The notes below the pieces were generated by a model, which was not told the DNA's origin, did no database searches, and saw only the letters and a list, made by a program, of their open reading frames with translations. DNA of 64,000 nucleotides, from NCBI RefSeq assembly GCF_000092065.1, contig NC_009369.1, positions 1 through 64,000 on the forward strand, written 5' to 3'. Below are positions 63,192-64,000 of the stretch, in pieces. Positions within the stretch are counted from its first letter, which is position 1; each line of letters opens with the position of its first letter. The DNA comes from Ostreococcus lucimarinus CCE9901. Its lineage: Eukaryota; Chlorophyta; Mamiellophyceae; Mamiellales; Bathycoccaceae. The translations under genes and the position numbers were made by a program.

Positions 63192-64000
63192 ATGATGCCG
63201 CGCGACGACGCGAATACCGCGCGCGACGACGCGTCGCGCGCGCTGACGACGCCCGCGACGACGACCGACCGCGACGATCGCGCGCCGCGCGTCGACGACG
63301 TGTTCAGCACGCGCAGACCGAAAGATCTCGGCGCCGGTCTGAGCTCTGGATTGCAGAGCGCGGCGAAATCGGTGGCGCTCGGCGCGGGCGCGCTGCTCAC
63401 GGCGCCCGTCGTCGGCGCGCGCGAGGACGGCGCGCGAGGGTTCGTCAAGGGACTCGGATTGGGCGTCGCGAGCGCGATCGTGCTGCCGGTGGTCGGGGCG
63501 AGCGTGGGGGTGGCGCAAATCGCGCGCGGCGCCGCGAATACGCCGAGCGCGGTGGCGGCGCGCGCGCGAGGCGAGCGATTCGATCGGAAGACGCGAGAGT
63601 GGGTGGCGGAGGATCTGGCGCGCGATGGGGCGTTTTTGGGGGAGACGAGCGATGGGGCGATATTCGAGCGAGCGGTGAGGCGGGCGGAGACGCGAGGCGC
63701 GCGGCCGGGGATCGGAGGGATGCTCGAGGAGGCGGCGGGATCGAGCGGGGGGGGCGCGAGGGAGACGGAGTATTACGACGCCCTGGAGGTGTCGCCGACG
63801 GCGACGAGCGCGGAGATACGACGGAAATATTATCTTCTGGCGCGAAAGATGCATCCGGATAAGAATCCGAACGATCCCACGGCGAAGGCGCGGTTTCAGG
63901 AAATCGGCGAGGCGTACCAGGTGCTGAGCGACGAAAGTTTGCGACGCAAGTACGACGCGCGCGGGAAGGACGCGCTGGGCGACGTTCCGATCGTGAATCC
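63192..64000 (+). CDS. DnaJ-domain protein, partial (runs off the window)
   Basis: The frame is open from ATG 63192 (MMPRDDANTARDDASR) to the end of the window, 269 codons, without a stop. The N-terminal region near 50-120 is Gly/Ala-rich (LSSGLQSAAKSVALGAGALLTAPVVGAREDGARGFVKGLGLGVASAIVLPVVGASVGVAQIARG) and looks glycine-zipper-like and amphipathic. The J domain spans about 195-260: ETEYYDALEVSPTATSAEIRRKYYLLARKMHPDKNPNDPTAKARFQEIGEAYQVLSDESLRRKYDARG. The HPD tripeptide that stimulates Hsp70 is intact. The order resembles plant and fungal DnaJ-X family proteins; the C-terminus is missing. Divergent from the pepsin-like gene by only 36 bp (63155 to 63192). Confidence 0.88.
   Translation, partial: MMPRDDANTARDDASRALTTPATTTDRDDRAPRVDDVFSTRRPKDLGAGLSSGLQSAAKSVALGAGALLTAPVVGAREDGARGFVKGLGLGVASAIVLPVVGASVGVAQIARGAANTPSAVAARARGERFDRKTREWVAEDLARDGAFLGETSDGAIFERAVRRAETRGARPGIGGMLEEAAGSSGGGARETEYYDALEVSPTATSAEIRRKYYLLARKMHPDKNPNDPTAKARFQEIGEAYQVLSDESLRRKYDARGKDALGDVPIVN

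Noticed and set aside
1-64000. tRNA, rRNA, riboswitch, CRISPR or bacterial operon signals
   Set aside because: I looked through the intergenic DNA and saw no cloverleaf-type B-box pairing, rRNA motif or spaced array. The window is nuclear and eukaryotic, so Shine-Dalgarno and operon models do not apply.

Overview
This window is the left end of a nuclear chromosome from a very small, gene-dense, GC-rich green alga. It opens with about 200 bp of CCCTAAA (TTTAGGG-type) telomere, and the first gene ends 675 bp further in. A prasinophyte-type Lhcp antenna protein, gamma-tocopherol methyltransferase, plastid ferredoxin-thioredoxin reductase, plant-type dihydrodipicolinate reductase, plastid uL4, short intergenic gaps, few introns (mostly 5'-biased) and arginine-rich reading of CG-rich DNA together point to Mamiellales, most probably Ostreococcus. 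The species is inferred, not proven. About 44 protein genes are called, on alternating strands. Convergent neighbours lie 8 to about 260 bp apart and divergent starts can be under 100 bp apart. I saw no tRNA, rRNA, CRISPR or transposase.

Layout. 1-5.2 kb: telomere, a strawberry-notch (SBNO) helicase with an unusual PIP-like/UBZ4 tail, and a quadruple-CX9C protein. 5.3-16 kb: SET-domain methyltransferase, SERRATE/ARS2-like protein, a small CxxC protein, inorganic pyrophosphatase, RRP7, a cadherin-like/His-rich protein, a C2 protein, eS27 and a TPT-type transporter. 16.4-27 kb: ACSBG-type acyl-CoA synthetase, a metacaspase-like protein lacking both catalytic residues, FKBP, plastid uL4, a 2OG-Fe(II) oxygenase-like protein, ING, cytochrome b561, VTE4 and LSm6. 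27-33.5 kb: a RELCH-like protein, bL12m, FTR catalytic subunit and actin. 33.4-36.4 kb: a 1.4-kb lower-GC island between two ~797-bp direct repeats of the actin 5' region. It carries a chimeric gene whose first 27 codons are actin. 36.7-47 kb: ACT-domain alpha-amylase, Lhcp, a two-TM acidic protein, pyruvate kinase 1 and an acidic unknown. 47-64 kb: DUF3598-like protein, glycosyltransferase, SLX1, 2-oxoglutarate dehydrogenase E1, a short unknown, an ankyrin-like protein, uL14, CPBP protease, AP-2 sigma, pyruvate kinase 2, DapB, a pepsin-like protein and a J-protein running off the end.

The strongest candidate for something undescribed is the actin promoter capture at 33.4-36.4 kb. The complete actin upstream region, apparently including a 5'-UTR intron, plus the first 27 actin codons were duplicated and fused in frame to a lower-GC, membrane-anchored, DUF1647/glycosyltransferase-like gene. 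Other notable items are a pseudo-metacaspase with a CaaX box, two inverted pyruvate kinase genes sharing a 1,019-bp near-identical tract (gene conversion), an ACTGAC branch-site motif 20-35 nt before the acceptor of every coding-region intron resolved here, and an in-frame stop-free intron in SBNO.

Together the genes are ordinary cellular housekeeping: photosynthesis and redox (Lhcp, FTR, tocopherol), starch breakdown and glycolysis/TCA (amylase, two pyruvate kinases, OGDH E1), translation (eS27, uL14, uL4c, bL12m, RRP7), RNA processing (LSm6, SERRATE), chromatin and DNA repair (SBNO, ING, SLX1) and trafficking (AP-2 sigma, RELCH). Introns were placed by reading protein-family continuity, GT/GC-AG sites and the ACTGAC motif. 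No transcript data were available.
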